In this document: positions 1 through 5,855 of the stretch, one piece after another
Position numbering within the stretch: position 1 is the stretch's first letter
Layout of the letters: the number at the start of each line of letters is the position of its first letter
Assembly (NCBI GenBank): GCA_903930665.1
Contig: CAIYZI010000226.1
Coordinates: 1 to 5,855, forward strand
DNA length: 5,855 bases
Origin: an uncultured beta proteobacterium
Lineage (GTDB): Bacteria; Pseudomonadota; Gammaproteobacteria; Burkholderiales; Burkholderiaceae
Direction of reading: 5' to 3'
Program-made: the position numbers and the translations under genes
Notes under the pieces: generated by a model
The model's input: only the letters and a program-made list of their open reading frames with translations
What the model was told of the DNA's origin: nothing
Databases searched by the model: none

Positions 1-2425
1 GATCTTTCTGAGCATATCCACGCAGATGAATCCCTTGGCGCAAATGGTCCAAAGCAGCCAAATGTTCACGCCAGTGACTATCTAAGCTATAGAGTAATAC
101 AGAGCGCTCGAAACCAGCAAATGAAGCGCGACTTGATAGCTCAACCTTGGCATCATATGCATCACTAGCAGCCTGCAGAACGTGATCAATAATATCGCTT
201 TCTTCTACAGTTTGAGCGCCTTCAACCCAAGCTCTCAGATCAACTGTAAGACCCCAGTCATTGGCGAGCACATTCTCTAAGCCAGCTAAGTCCCATTGCT
301 CTTCCATGGATTCATGGGGAACATATAAGGCACAAAGAGTACGCAGCACATCTTCGCGTAAATTGGCAATTAAGTCACCAATATCATCACTTTCAAGCAC
401 TTCATTTCGCAAGCGATAAGTTTCTTTACGTTGATCATTGGCTACATCGTCATACTCAAGTAGCTGTTTGCGGATATCGAAATTACGACCTTCTACTTTA
501 CGTTGAGCAGATTCAATGGAGCGAGTTACCATGCCAGCTTCAATTGGCTCGCCATCAGGCATCTTCAGACGCTCCATTACAGAACGCAAACGATCACCCG
601 CAAATATGCGAAGCAGAGAATCATCTAAGGAAAGATAAAAACGGGATGAGCCAAAATCGCCCTGACGACCGGCGCGGCCTCTTAACTGATTGTCAATCCG
701 GCGACTTTCATGTCGCTCAGTGCCAATGATATGCAAACCACCAGCGGCTAAAACTTGCTCATGCAAACCCTGCCACTCATCTTGCAAAGTCTTAATCTTG
801 GCAGCTTTTTCAGCGTCGCTAAGTTTATCGTCAGCTTCTATTAAAGAAGACTGCTTGCCGACGTTACCACCTAATACGATATCAGTACCGCGACCAGCCA
901 TATTGGTGGCGATGGTTATCATTTTTGGACGACCAGCTTGTGCAATGATCTCGGCTTCACGTTGATGCTGTTTTGCATTTAAAACTTGATGCGGCAATTT
1001 ACGCAGGTTTAATAAATCGGCTATTAATTCAGAGTTTTCAATTGAAGTTGTACCAACCAATACTGGTTGTCCACGCTGGTAGCAGTCTTCGATATCTTTA
1101 ATCACGGCGTCATAGCGCTCGCGTGATGACTTATAGATTTGATCTTGACGATCTTTTCTTTGACTAATTCTATTTGGTGGAATAACAACTGTCTCAAGGT
1201 TATAAATTTCCTTGAACTCATAAGCCTCAGTATCAGCTGTACCGGTCATTCCAGACAACTTGCCATACATCCGGAAATAATTCTGGAAAGTAATCGTGGC
1301 TAAGGTTTGATTCTCATTTTGAATCGGGACACCTTCTTTAGCCTCTACTGCTTGATGCAAACCATCTGACCAACGACGTCCTTGCATCAATCGACCAGTG
1401 AATTCATCAACAATAATGACTTCTTGGTTCTGAACCACATACTGCTGATCACGGTGATACAAAGTATGAGCCCGTAAAGCGGCATACACATGGTGCATCA
1501 AAGTAATATTTTGCGGTGAATATAAAGAATCACCATCAGTCAAAGCACCCAATTGGATTAAGACAGCTTCAGCTTTATCGTGACCTTGCTCAGTGAGGTA
1601 TACCTGTTGAGATTTCTCATCAACCCAATAGTCACCTGGTTTTTCAACACCTGTACCATCTGACTTCTCTTCACCAATTTGACGCTCTAAATAAGTTGGC
1701 AGTGAATTGATCTTTAAATATAGATCAGTATGGTCATCGGCCTGACCAGAAATAATTAAGGGAGTACGAGCCTCATCAATCAGGATCGAGTCTACTTCGT
1801 CGACAATTGCATAAGCCAAGCCACGCTGTACACGTTGACCCAAATCTTGAACCATGTTGTCGCGCAAGTAATCGAAACCAAACTCATTGTTAGTGCCATA
1901 AGTAATATCGGCAGCATATGCTTCTTGCTTGGTAGTGTGATCCATCTGAGATAGATTCACACCCACTTTCATACCCAAAAAGTTATATAACGTAGACATC
2001 CACTCAGCATCGCGCTGAGCCAAGTAATCATTCACAGTAACTACATGAACACCTTTGCCTGTCAGGGCATTTAGGTAAACAGGCAAGGTGGCAGTAAGCG
2101 TTTTACCTTCGCCAGTGCCCATCTCTGCAATCTTTCCCTGATGCAAAGCAAGGCCGCCAAGAATTTGAGCATCAAAATGACGCATCTTCATTACTCTCGA
2201 GCTAGCTTCACGCACAACTGCAAAGGCCTCTGCTGCGATATCGTCAAGAGTCTCTCCCGCACTTAAGCGAGATTTGAATTCGGTGGTTTTAGCCTGAAGT
2301 TCAGCATCACTCAAAGATTGCAGGGAAGCCTCAAAAGTGGCAACCTTAGCAACAACTTTGCGATACTGTTTCAAGAGACGGTCGTTACGACTGCCGACCA
2401 GGGTTTTAAGAAGACCGATTACCAT
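1..2425 (-). CDS. secA: SecA, preprotein translocase ATPase (3' end cut off by window edge)
   Basis: SecA is the cytoplasmic motor ATPase that binds preproteins and pushes them through SecYEG in the inner membrane. 808 full codons are visible. The N-terminus MVIGLLKTLVGSRNDR matches the family start, which fixes the ATG at 2423-2425. Walker A is MGTGEGKT (102-109), with K108 and T109. The DEAD-type Walker B DEVDSILIDEART begins at D209. The NBD2 motif NMAGRGTD has R512 and D515, and GRAGRQGD carries the arginine fingers R584 and R587. The reading ends at LRQGIHLRGYAQKD in the helical scaffold/wing region, so roughly 100-120 residues are missing, including the usual C-terminal zinc-binding tail. 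These landmarks all fall in one frame, so no frameshift is seen. No secM-like gene lies upstream; the upstream neighbour is a divergent dciA-like gene. The Shine-Dalgarno is poor: AAGGA lies about 20 nt before the ATG. Identification is secure. Confidence 0.98.
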   Translation of the reverse strand, partial: MVIGLLKTLVGSRNDRLLKQYRKVVAKVATFEASLQSLSDAELQAKTTEFKSRLSAGETLDDIAAEAFAVVREASSRVMKMRHFDAQILGGLALHQGKIAEMGTGEGKTLTATLPVYLNALTGKGVHVVTVNDYLAQRDAEWMSTLYNFLGMKVGVNLSQMDHTTKQEAYAADITYGTNNEFGFDYLRDNMVQDLGQRVQRGLAYAIVDEVDSILIDEARTPLIISGQADDHTDLYLKINSLPTYLERQIGEEKSDGTGVEKPGDYWVDEKSQQVYLTEQGHDKAEAVLIQLGALTDGDSLYSPQNITLMHHVYAALRAHTLYHRDQQYVVQNQEVIIVDEFTGRLMQGRRWSDGLHQAVEAKEGVPIQNENQTLATITFQNYFRMYGKLSGMTGTADTEAYEFKEIYNLETVVIPPNRISQRKDRQDQIYKSSRERYDAVIKDIEDCYQRGQPVLVGTTSIENSELIADLLNLRKLPHQVLNAKQHQREAEIIAQAGRPKMITIATNMAGRGTDIVLGGNVGKQSSLIEADDKLSDAEKAAKIKTLQDEWQGLHEQVLAAGGLHIIGTERHESRRIDNQLRGRAGRQGDFGSSRFYLSLDDSLLRIFAGDRLRSVMERLKMPDGEPIEAGMVTRSIESAQRKVEGRNFDIRKQLLEYDDVANDQRKETYRLRNEVLESDDIGDLIANLREDVLRTLCALYVPHESMEEQWDLAGLENVLANDWGLTVDLRAWVEGAQTVEESDIIDHVLQAASDAYDAKVELSSRASFAGFERSVLLYSLDSHWREHLAALDHLRQGIHLRGYAQKD

Positions 2426-2431
2426 GGGATA

Positions 2432-2460
2432 TTGAAGAAAATTAAGTCCTTGAGTTTATC
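2432..2460 (+). promoter_or_regulatory. Weak candidate promoter for the dciA-like gene
   Basis: TTGAAG (2432-2437) and TTTATC (2455-2460) are separated by 17 bp. They match the sigma70 -35 and -10 consensus at 4 of 6 and 3 of 6 positions. Transcription would start near 2467, leaving a leader of about 12 nt before the ATG at 2479. This is the only spaced pair I found on the plus strand of the 53-bp spacer. Such weak pairs also occur by chance, so this is tentative. Confidence 0.2.
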
Positions 2461-2483
2461 ACCCGAACCTTTTTTGCTATGAA
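2455..2483 (-). promoter_or_regulatory. Candidate secA promoter, overlapping the dciA start
   Basis: Read on the minus strand, TTCATA (2478-2483) and GATAAA (2455-2460) are 17 bp apart, and each matches the sigma70 consensus at 4 of 6 positions. The predicted start is near 2448, giving a leader of about 23 nt to the secA ATG. The -35 box overlaps the start codon of the divergent gene. The -10 hexamer is the same six base pairs as the weak plus-strand candidate, so the two polymerases would exclude each other. This is inferred from hexamers and spacing only. Confidence 0.33.
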
Positions 2484-2982
2484 CTTTACTTCTAAACCGC
2501 CCCGCGCCAAGGCTGCGCACGACTGGATAGATTACCTACGGGAGTCCGAGGGTTTAGGGAGTATTTTGGCCAAAACTGAAGATTTAGCGAAATTGAAGGT
2601 TTCCCTAGAAAGGGCCTTGGCTGAACTGGATTTGGATCATTTAAGCTCAAAAATTGAGGCAGGATGGCGTTCCACAGGTCAAAATGAACTCTTTTTATTA
2701 GTATCTAGCTCAAGTATCGCGAGCCGTCTTCAACAAATATTACCTAGTTTAATCAATGAGTTAGCTAAAAATGGGGTTATTTGCAGCTCCATTAAGGTTA
2801 GACTTAAGCCCTCTGCACCCATGTGGAATATCAAGCCAGGAGCTGGCCTCAAACGGATAAGCAAGCCACCAGTATTTAATGAAGTCGCCAGAAATTCTTG
2901 GGAAGATTTATTAAAGAAATTAGCACCTGACTCTGAGTTAAGTAAAGCTGTTGAACGTCTACTTCAAAATAGACGTAAATAA
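2479..2982 (+). CDS. dciA: DUF721 / DciA-like protein (replicative helicase loader/operator family)
   Basis: This 167-residue basic protein resembles the DUF721 family, renamed DciA, which interacts with the replicative helicase DnaB and helps its loading in bacteria lacking the phage-derived DnaC/DnaI loaders. A DUF721-like core spans about residues 25-112: an alpha-helical stretch to residue 60, a beta segment (NELFLLVSSSSIASRL, 69-84), a helix (QQILPSLINELAKNG) and a closing strand (SSIKVRLKP). A Pro/Lys-rich linker follows, then a C-terminal helix (WEDLLKKLAP... to QNRRK) of the kind seen in betaproteobacterial members. Position between lpxC and secA is typical for this family in beta- and gammaproteobacteria and supports the call. 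It is the only plus-strand gene here, divergent from secA and convergent with lpxC. No clear Shine-Dalgarno precedes the ATG, and I saw no in-frame alternative start. Sequence similarity is low within this family, so the helicase role is inferred. Confidence 0.82.
   Translation: MNFTSKPPRAKAAHDWIDYLRESEGLGSILAKTEDLAKLKVSLERALAELDLDHLSSKIEAGWRSTGQNELFLLVSSSSIASRLQQILPSLINELAKNGVICSSIKVRLKPSAPMWNIKPGAGLKRISKPPVFNEVARNSWEDLLKKLAPDSELSKAVERLLQNRRK
2955..2976. repeat. Perfect 7-bp inverted repeat at the convergent dciA/lpxC junction
   Basis: ACGTCTA (2955-2961) and TAGACGT (2970-2976) form a perfect 7-bp stem with an 8-nt loop (CTTCAAAA). It lies inside the last codons of the dciA-like gene, whose stop is at 2980-2982, and just downstream of the lpxC stop on the other strand. 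Because only 9 bp separate the two genes, any terminator must sit inside coding sequence, and this hairpin is the best placed candidate. Neither side has a T-tract, so it is not a classic intrinsic terminator. It could also be chance. Confidence 0.35.
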
Positions 2983-2991
2983 GCAAATACC

Positions 2992-3909
2992 TTAGAAAAA
3001 GAGGGGCTGACTTTCTTGGGAGTAGGCTGCTGGAGCCTTATTTTCTGGAAAACTACTAACCTCATAGGAGCTCGGGTCATCTAAGAGCTTGCGCAATAGA
3101 GCATTATTTAGAGCATGACCGGATTTTTCAGCAATATAGGCCCCAACGATAGGGTGCCCAATAAGATAAAGATCTCCAATAGCATCCAATATCTTATGAC
3201 GAACAAACTCGTCTTCATAGCGAAGTTCTTCGTTATTCAAAATTCGATGCTCATCTAAAACAATCGCATTATCTAAACTTCCGCCGCGTGCCAAGCCCAT
3301 TTCCCTTAAAGCCTCTACTTCATGAGCAAATCCGAAGGTACGGGCACGGCCAATTTCACGTCGGTATGCATGCTCTGCGAAATCCACAATAAATCGTTGG
3401 CCAGTTTTATCAACCGCAGGATGCTTAAAGTCGATGGTGAAGTCCAACTTAAATCCAAAGAAAGGTTCAAGGCGGGCTAATTTATCTCCCTCGCGAACTT
3501 CGATCGGCTTTTTTATCACCACAAACTGACGTGGCGCATCTTGCTCTGAAATGCCGGCAGACTCTATTAAAAACAAGAATGAGGCAGCACTTCCATCCAT
3601 GATGGGAACTTCTTCACCATCTAACTCAATTAATAAATTATCTAAGCCTAGGCCTGCACATGCTGATAGCAAGTGTTCAACGGTAGAGATGCGAACGCCA
3701 TCTTTTTGAATGACCGAAGCAAGGCGTGTATCGCATACGGCCAGAGCGGTAGCTGGTATAACCGCTTGCTCTGGCGTATCGACACGAACAAACTGAACTC
3801 CTGAATTTACAGGCGCAGGCTTGATGACTATCGTTACCTTCCGGCCCGAATGCAGACCAATCCCCACGGTTTTTACCGGAGTGGTGATTGTGCGTTGCTT
3901 CATCATCAT
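2992..3909 (-). CDS. lpxC: LpxC, UDP-3-O-acyl-N-acetylglucosamine deacetylase
   Basis: LpxC is the cytosolic zinc enzyme that removes the acetyl group from UDP-3-O-(R-3-hydroxyacyl)-GlcNAc, the committed step of lipid A synthesis. The protein has 305 residues, the usual length. Visible motifs are LHSG near the start, STVEHL with catalytic E78 and zinc ligand H79, EDEFVRHKILDAIGD with zinc ligands H238 and D242, and KSGHALNN with catalytic H265. These numbers coincide with E. coli LpxC. Three successive ATGs open the frame (3907-3909, 3904-3906, 3901-3903). A weak AGG lies 3, 6 and 9 nt before them, and the family pattern M-x-K-Q-R-T favours the second. The gene starts 25 bp after the peroxiredoxin stop, so the two are probably co-transcribed. 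The C-terminus ends QPLFF, not the LA...AVLA tail through which FtsH degrades the E. coli enzyme. Confidence 0.98.
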   Translation of the reverse strand: MMMKQRTITTPVKTVGIGLHSGRKVTIVIKPAPVNSGVQFVRVDTPEQAVIPATALAVCDTRLASVIQKDGVRISTVEHLLSACAGLGLDNLLIELDGEEVPIMDGSAASFLFLIESAGISEQDAPRQFVVIKKPIEVREGDKLARLEPFFGFKLDFTIDFKHPAVDKTGQRFIVDFAEHAYRREIGRARTFGFAHEVEALREMGLARGGSLDNAIVLDEHRILNNEELRYEDEFVRHKILDAIGDLYLIGHPIVGAYIAEKSGHALNNALLRKLLDDPSSYEVSSFPENKAPAAYSQESQPLFF

Positions 3910-3934
3910 TAGCCTAGATTCAGTAAAAAGTGCA

Positions 3935-4435
3935 TTAAAGCTTTTTTAAAACAGAAGCAGCATCACTTACTTCAAATTTGCCTGGCGCCTCAAGATCTAA
4001 AGTCTTCACAACACCATCTTCGATAATCATGGCATAACGCTGTGAGCGAACACCAAGTCCGCGAGCTGTCAGATCAAACTCCATACCAAGCTTTTTAGTG
4101 AATTCGCCACTTCCATCGCCGAGCATACGGATTTTTTTTCCAACATTCAAATCGCGACCCCATGCACCCATTACAAATGGATCATTTACAGCAACACACC
4201 AAATTTCATCCACGCCTTTTGCTTTAAAAGCATCAAAGTGCTCAACAAATCCTGGGACATGTTGGGCAGAACAAGTAGGCGTAAATGCACCCGGCAAAGC
4301 AAAAATCACAATTTTTTTGCCAGCCACAAGCTTTTCAACCTCAAAAGCATTTGGCCCTAAAGCACAGCCCTCGCTCGCTTCATTAAAAAATTCGTAAAGG
4401 GTGGCATTAGGTAATTTTTGTCCAACTGCAATCAT
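3935..4435 (-). CDS. Prx5-type (type II) 1-Cys peroxiredoxin
   Basis: This 166-residue thioredoxin-fold peroxidase should reduce hydrogen peroxide and organic hydroperoxides in the cytoplasm. The active-site loop PGAFTPTCS (48-56) supplies T52 and the peroxidatic C55. The supporting arginine is R133 in GVRSQRYA. EIWCVAVNDPFVM (77-89) is a Prx5 signature. Other cysteines are C24 and C80. There is no cysteine in the C-terminal region corresponding to the resolving Cys of human PRDX5, so a 1-Cys mechanism with glutathione/glutaredoxin as reductant is likely; that is inferred from the family. The start is well supported by AAGGAG five nt upstream. The gene sits between ftsZ (112-bp spacer) and lpxC (25-bp spacer), all on one strand. 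As I recall, this order recurs in Burkholderiales. Runs of seven and eight A in the coding strand (4312-4318, 4132-4139) encode the two GKKI segments. Confidence 0.95.
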   Translation of the reverse strand: MIAVGQKLPNATLYEFFNEASEGCALGPNAFEVEKLVAGKKIVIFALPGAFTPTCSAQHVPGFVEHFDAFKAKGVDEIWCVAVNDPFVMGAWGRDLNVGKKIRMLGDGSGEFTKKLGMEFDLTARGLGVRSQRYAMIIEDGVVKTLDLEAPGKFEVSDAASVLKKL

Positions 4436-4440
4436 AAAAT

Positions 4441-4446
4441 CTCCTT
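4441..4446 (-). promoter_or_regulatory. Strong ribosome binding site of the peroxiredoxin gene
   Basis: On the minus strand AAGGAG lies 5 nt before the ATG at 4433-4435. It is the only near-perfect Shine-Dalgarno in front of a gene start in this window; the starts of secA, the dciA-like gene and lpxC have weak or none. It decides the start codon and suggests efficient translation of the peroxiredoxin relative to its neighbours. Confidence 0.85.
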
Positions 4447-4465
4447 TAGTTAGTTGTAATTAAGC

Positions 4466-4516
4466 ATGCCAACGCAAGCGCGGGATTCGTCGTCCGGAGG
4501 GGCGCCGCGCTGGCAT
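4466..4516. repeat. GC-rich imperfect inverted repeat between ftsZ and the peroxiredoxin gene
   Basis: Outer arms ATGCCAACGC (4466-4475) and GCGCTGGCAT (4507-4516) can form a 10-bp stem, interrupted by one G-U wobble when read on the minus strand. An alternative fold pairs the outer six bases (4466-4471 with 4511-4516), then GCGCGG (4478-4483) with CCGCGC (4505-4510), leaving a 6-nt bulge. By count 36 of 51 bases are G or C (71%), well above its AT-rich flanks. The loop contains the palindromes TCCGGA and GGCGCC. It lies 31 bp after the ftsZ stop and 30 bp before the prx start, so it may attenuate or process the transcript, stabilise an mRNA 3' end, or be a dispersed repeat. No T-run follows the stem in the direction of transcription, so a standard intrinsic terminator is unlikely. 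Confidence 0.65.
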
Positions 4517-4547
4517 TTCGCAACTATCTATTGTATTGAGCAGTTAA

Positions 4548-5855
4548 TTAATCTGCTTGCTTACGTAAAAAGGCTGGAATTTCATAGTAATCCGCCCCTT
4601 TATCCAACATGGACTTTGCTTGCGGAGAGCTATCCGCACCTAAAGTAGGTGCAGGTGTAGCTTCACGCGAACTACGGAACACGCGTGGCAAATCATATTG
4701 GCTGTAATCCACACCACTTGTAGCTGGCTGAACTGCTACTGAAGGCGAGCTACCAAAACCTGTCAAAGCTAATCCAGCGCTAGTGTTTAAAGCAGAGTCC
4801 AAACCAACTTTACTCATAGCTGCAGATGGGCTAGAAGGAGCAAAACTGTTGAGGTCAGCCATAGTTGGCATAGCATCATGCGTACCAGTTGCTTGTCTCC
4901 AAACCACTTCTGGTTGGTTGCTTTGACGAGCATGTGGATTATTTAAACCTGTTGCCACAACCGTTACACGCAACGCATCACCCAAACTATCGTCATACAC
5001 AGTACCAAAGATAACGGTTGCATCATCAGCAGCATAGCCACGAATTGCAGCCATCACTTCACGTGTTTCAGATAATTTCAATGAGTGGCTAGCGGTAATA
5101 TTTACCAATACACCACGTGCTCCAGAAAGATCTACGCCTTCAAGCAATGGTGAAGCCACAGCAGCTTCTGCTGCTAAACGCGCACGATCCATACCAGATA
5201 CAGTCGCTGTACCCATCATGGCCTTACCTTGCTCACCCATAACTGTCTTCACATCTTCAAAGTCGACGTTAATGAGGCCTTGTACATTGATGATTTCCGC
5301 AATACCAGACACCGCATTGTGTAAAACATCATCAGCGCAAGCAAAGGCCTTATCAAATTCAGCATCCTCTCCCATAACTTCAAAGAGTTTTTCATTGAGA
5401 ACAACGATCAATGAATCTACGTAGGACTCAAGCTCTGCAGCACCATTCTCTGCAACTTTTAAACGTCTTACGCCCTCAAAATCAAATGGTTTACTGATTA
5501 CACCTACGGTCAAAATACCCATCTCTTTAGCTACTTGGGCAACAATTGGAGCTGCACCAGTTCCAGTACCGCCACCCATACCAGCAGTAATGAAAACCAT
5601 ATGTGCACCTTGCAATGCATCAGCAATACGAGCACGCGCTTCTTCTGCAGAAGCTGCACCGATTTCTGGTTTTGCACCAGCGCCTAATCCGCTAGAACCC
5701 AGTTGCAAATTCACAGATGCGTCAGACCGCACTAAAGCCCCAGCATCGGTGTTCATGCAGATGAACTCTACGCCCTTTACACCGCGACGAATCATGTGCT
5801 GAACTGCATTACCGCCAGCACCGCCAACTCCCACTACTTTAATGACGGTTTTACC
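4548..5855 (-). CDS. ftsZ: FtsZ, tubulin-like cell division GTPase (5' end cut off by window edge)
   Basis: FtsZ polymerises at midcell into the Z-ring that recruits the divisome. 435 residues are visible, beginning GKTVIKVVGVGGAGGNAV, so only a short N-terminal segment (probably 10-20 residues) lies beyond the right edge. A GTG at 5832-5834 could be mistaken for the start, but it encodes the second V of KVV and conserved FtsZ sequence continues upstream of it. The GTP-binding tubulin signature GGGTGTGAAP begins at visible residue 94. The T7 loop NVDFEDVKTVM (about 196-206), with its two catalytic aspartates D198 and D201, completes the active site of the adjacent subunit. A Ser/Ala/Thr-rich variable linker covers about 305-415. 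The C-terminal peptide IPAFLRKQAD is nearly identical to that of E. coli, where it binds FtsA and ZipA. It is the last gene of the dcw cluster, with prx and lpxC downstream on the same strand. Confidence 0.99.
   Translation of the reverse strand, partial: GKTVIKVVGVGGAGGNAVQHMIRRGVKGVEFICMNTDAGALVRSDASVNLQLGSSGLGAGAKPEIGAASAEEARARIADALQGAHMVFITAGMGGGTGTGAAPIVAQVAKEMGILTVGVISKPFDFEGVRRLKVAENGAAELESYVDSLIVVLNEKLFEVMGEDAEFDKAFACADDVLHNAVSGIAEIINVQGLINVDFEDVKTVMGEQGKAMMGTATVSGMDRARLAAEAAVASPLLEGVDLSGARGVLVNITASHSLKLSETREVMAAIRGYAADDATVIFGTVYDDSLGDALRVTVVATGLNNPHARQSNQPEVVWRQATGTHDAMPTMADLNSFAPSSPSAAMSKVGLDSALNTSAGLALTGFGSSPSVAVQPATSGVDYSQYDLPRVFRSSREATPAPTLGADSSPQAKSMLDKGADYYEIPAFLRKQAD

Noticed and set aside
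544..965. Two overlapping plus-strand open frames of 61 and 91 codons
   Set aside because: They lie antisense within the conserved secA ATPase region (GRAGRQGD and NMAGRGTD motifs are on the opposite strand) and their translations resemble no family.
4098..4397. Plus-strand open frame of 99 codons
   Set aside because: It is fully antisense to the peroxiredoxin gene, whose active-site motifs are intact, and it shows no recognisable protein features.
4466..4516. Intrinsic terminator for ftsZ
   Set aside because: A stem is possible, but the bases after it on the minus strand (GCTTAATTAC) contain no run of T, so a standard terminator is not supported.
4466..4516. Integron attC site
   Set aside because: The arms do not carry the attC core site consensus (RYYYAAC / GTTRRRY), and there is no integrase or cassette nearby.
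4530..4535. Minus-strand TACAAT as a -10 box for the peroxiredoxin gene
   Set aside because: It matches the -10 consensus at five of six positions, but no acceptable -35 lies 16-18 bp upstream and AT-rich matches are common by chance, so no promoter is annotated.
4466..4648. Plus-strand open frame of 60 codons starting in the GC-rich inverted repeat
   Set aside because: It runs through the repeat and into the antisense of the ftsZ 3' end, has no Shine-Dalgarno, and its sequence looks non-coding.
5218..5802. Two plus-strand open frames of 68 and 70 codons
   Set aside because: Both are antisense shadows of the highly conserved FtsZ GTPase domain.
5832..5834. GTG as the ftsZ start codon
   Set aside because: The frame stays open to the window edge and the upstream residues (GKTVIKV) match conserved FtsZ sequence, so this codon is an internal valine and the true start is outside the window.

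Overview
This window looks like a conserved housekeeping region from a betaproteobacterium. The genus is probably Polynucleobacter or a close Burkholderiaceae relative. I infer this from the gene order (ftsZ, a Prx5-type peroxiredoxin, lpxC, a DUF721/DciA gene, secA), the FtsZ tail IPAFLRKQAD, the LpxC start KQRT, and a base composition that looks only moderate in GC by eye. I ran no database search, so the genus is a judgement from family knowledge.

Layout: positions 1-2425 (minus strand) hold most of secA, whose 3' end runs off the left edge. A 53-bp divergent spacer follows, then a small plus-strand gene (2479-2982) of the DUF721/DciA type. It converges on lpxC (2992-3909, minus) with only 9 bp between the two stops. 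Upstream of lpxC on the same strand are a 1-Cys Prx5-like peroxiredoxin (3935-4435) and ftsZ (4548 to the right edge, start codon outside the window). A 112-bp spacer between ftsZ and the peroxiredoxin contains a strikingly GC-rich inverted repeat. No stretch above about 300 bp lacks a gene.

Functionally, ftsZ, prx and lpxC read in one direction and form the tail of the division and cell-wall (dcw) cluster. They join septum formation, thiol-based peroxide detoxification and the committed step of lipid A synthesis. The DciA-like protein would act on the replicative helicase, and SecA drives protein export. All catalytic residues I could locate in SecA, LpxC, the peroxiredoxin and FtsZ are present, and I saw no frameshift, insertion sequence, CRISPR array, tRNA or rRNA.

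I did not find a convincing undescribed system. The points most worth a second look are the 71% GC inverted repeat between ftsZ and prx, the stem-loop placed at the very tight convergent dciA/lpxC junction, and the compact secA/dciA divergent promoter region.
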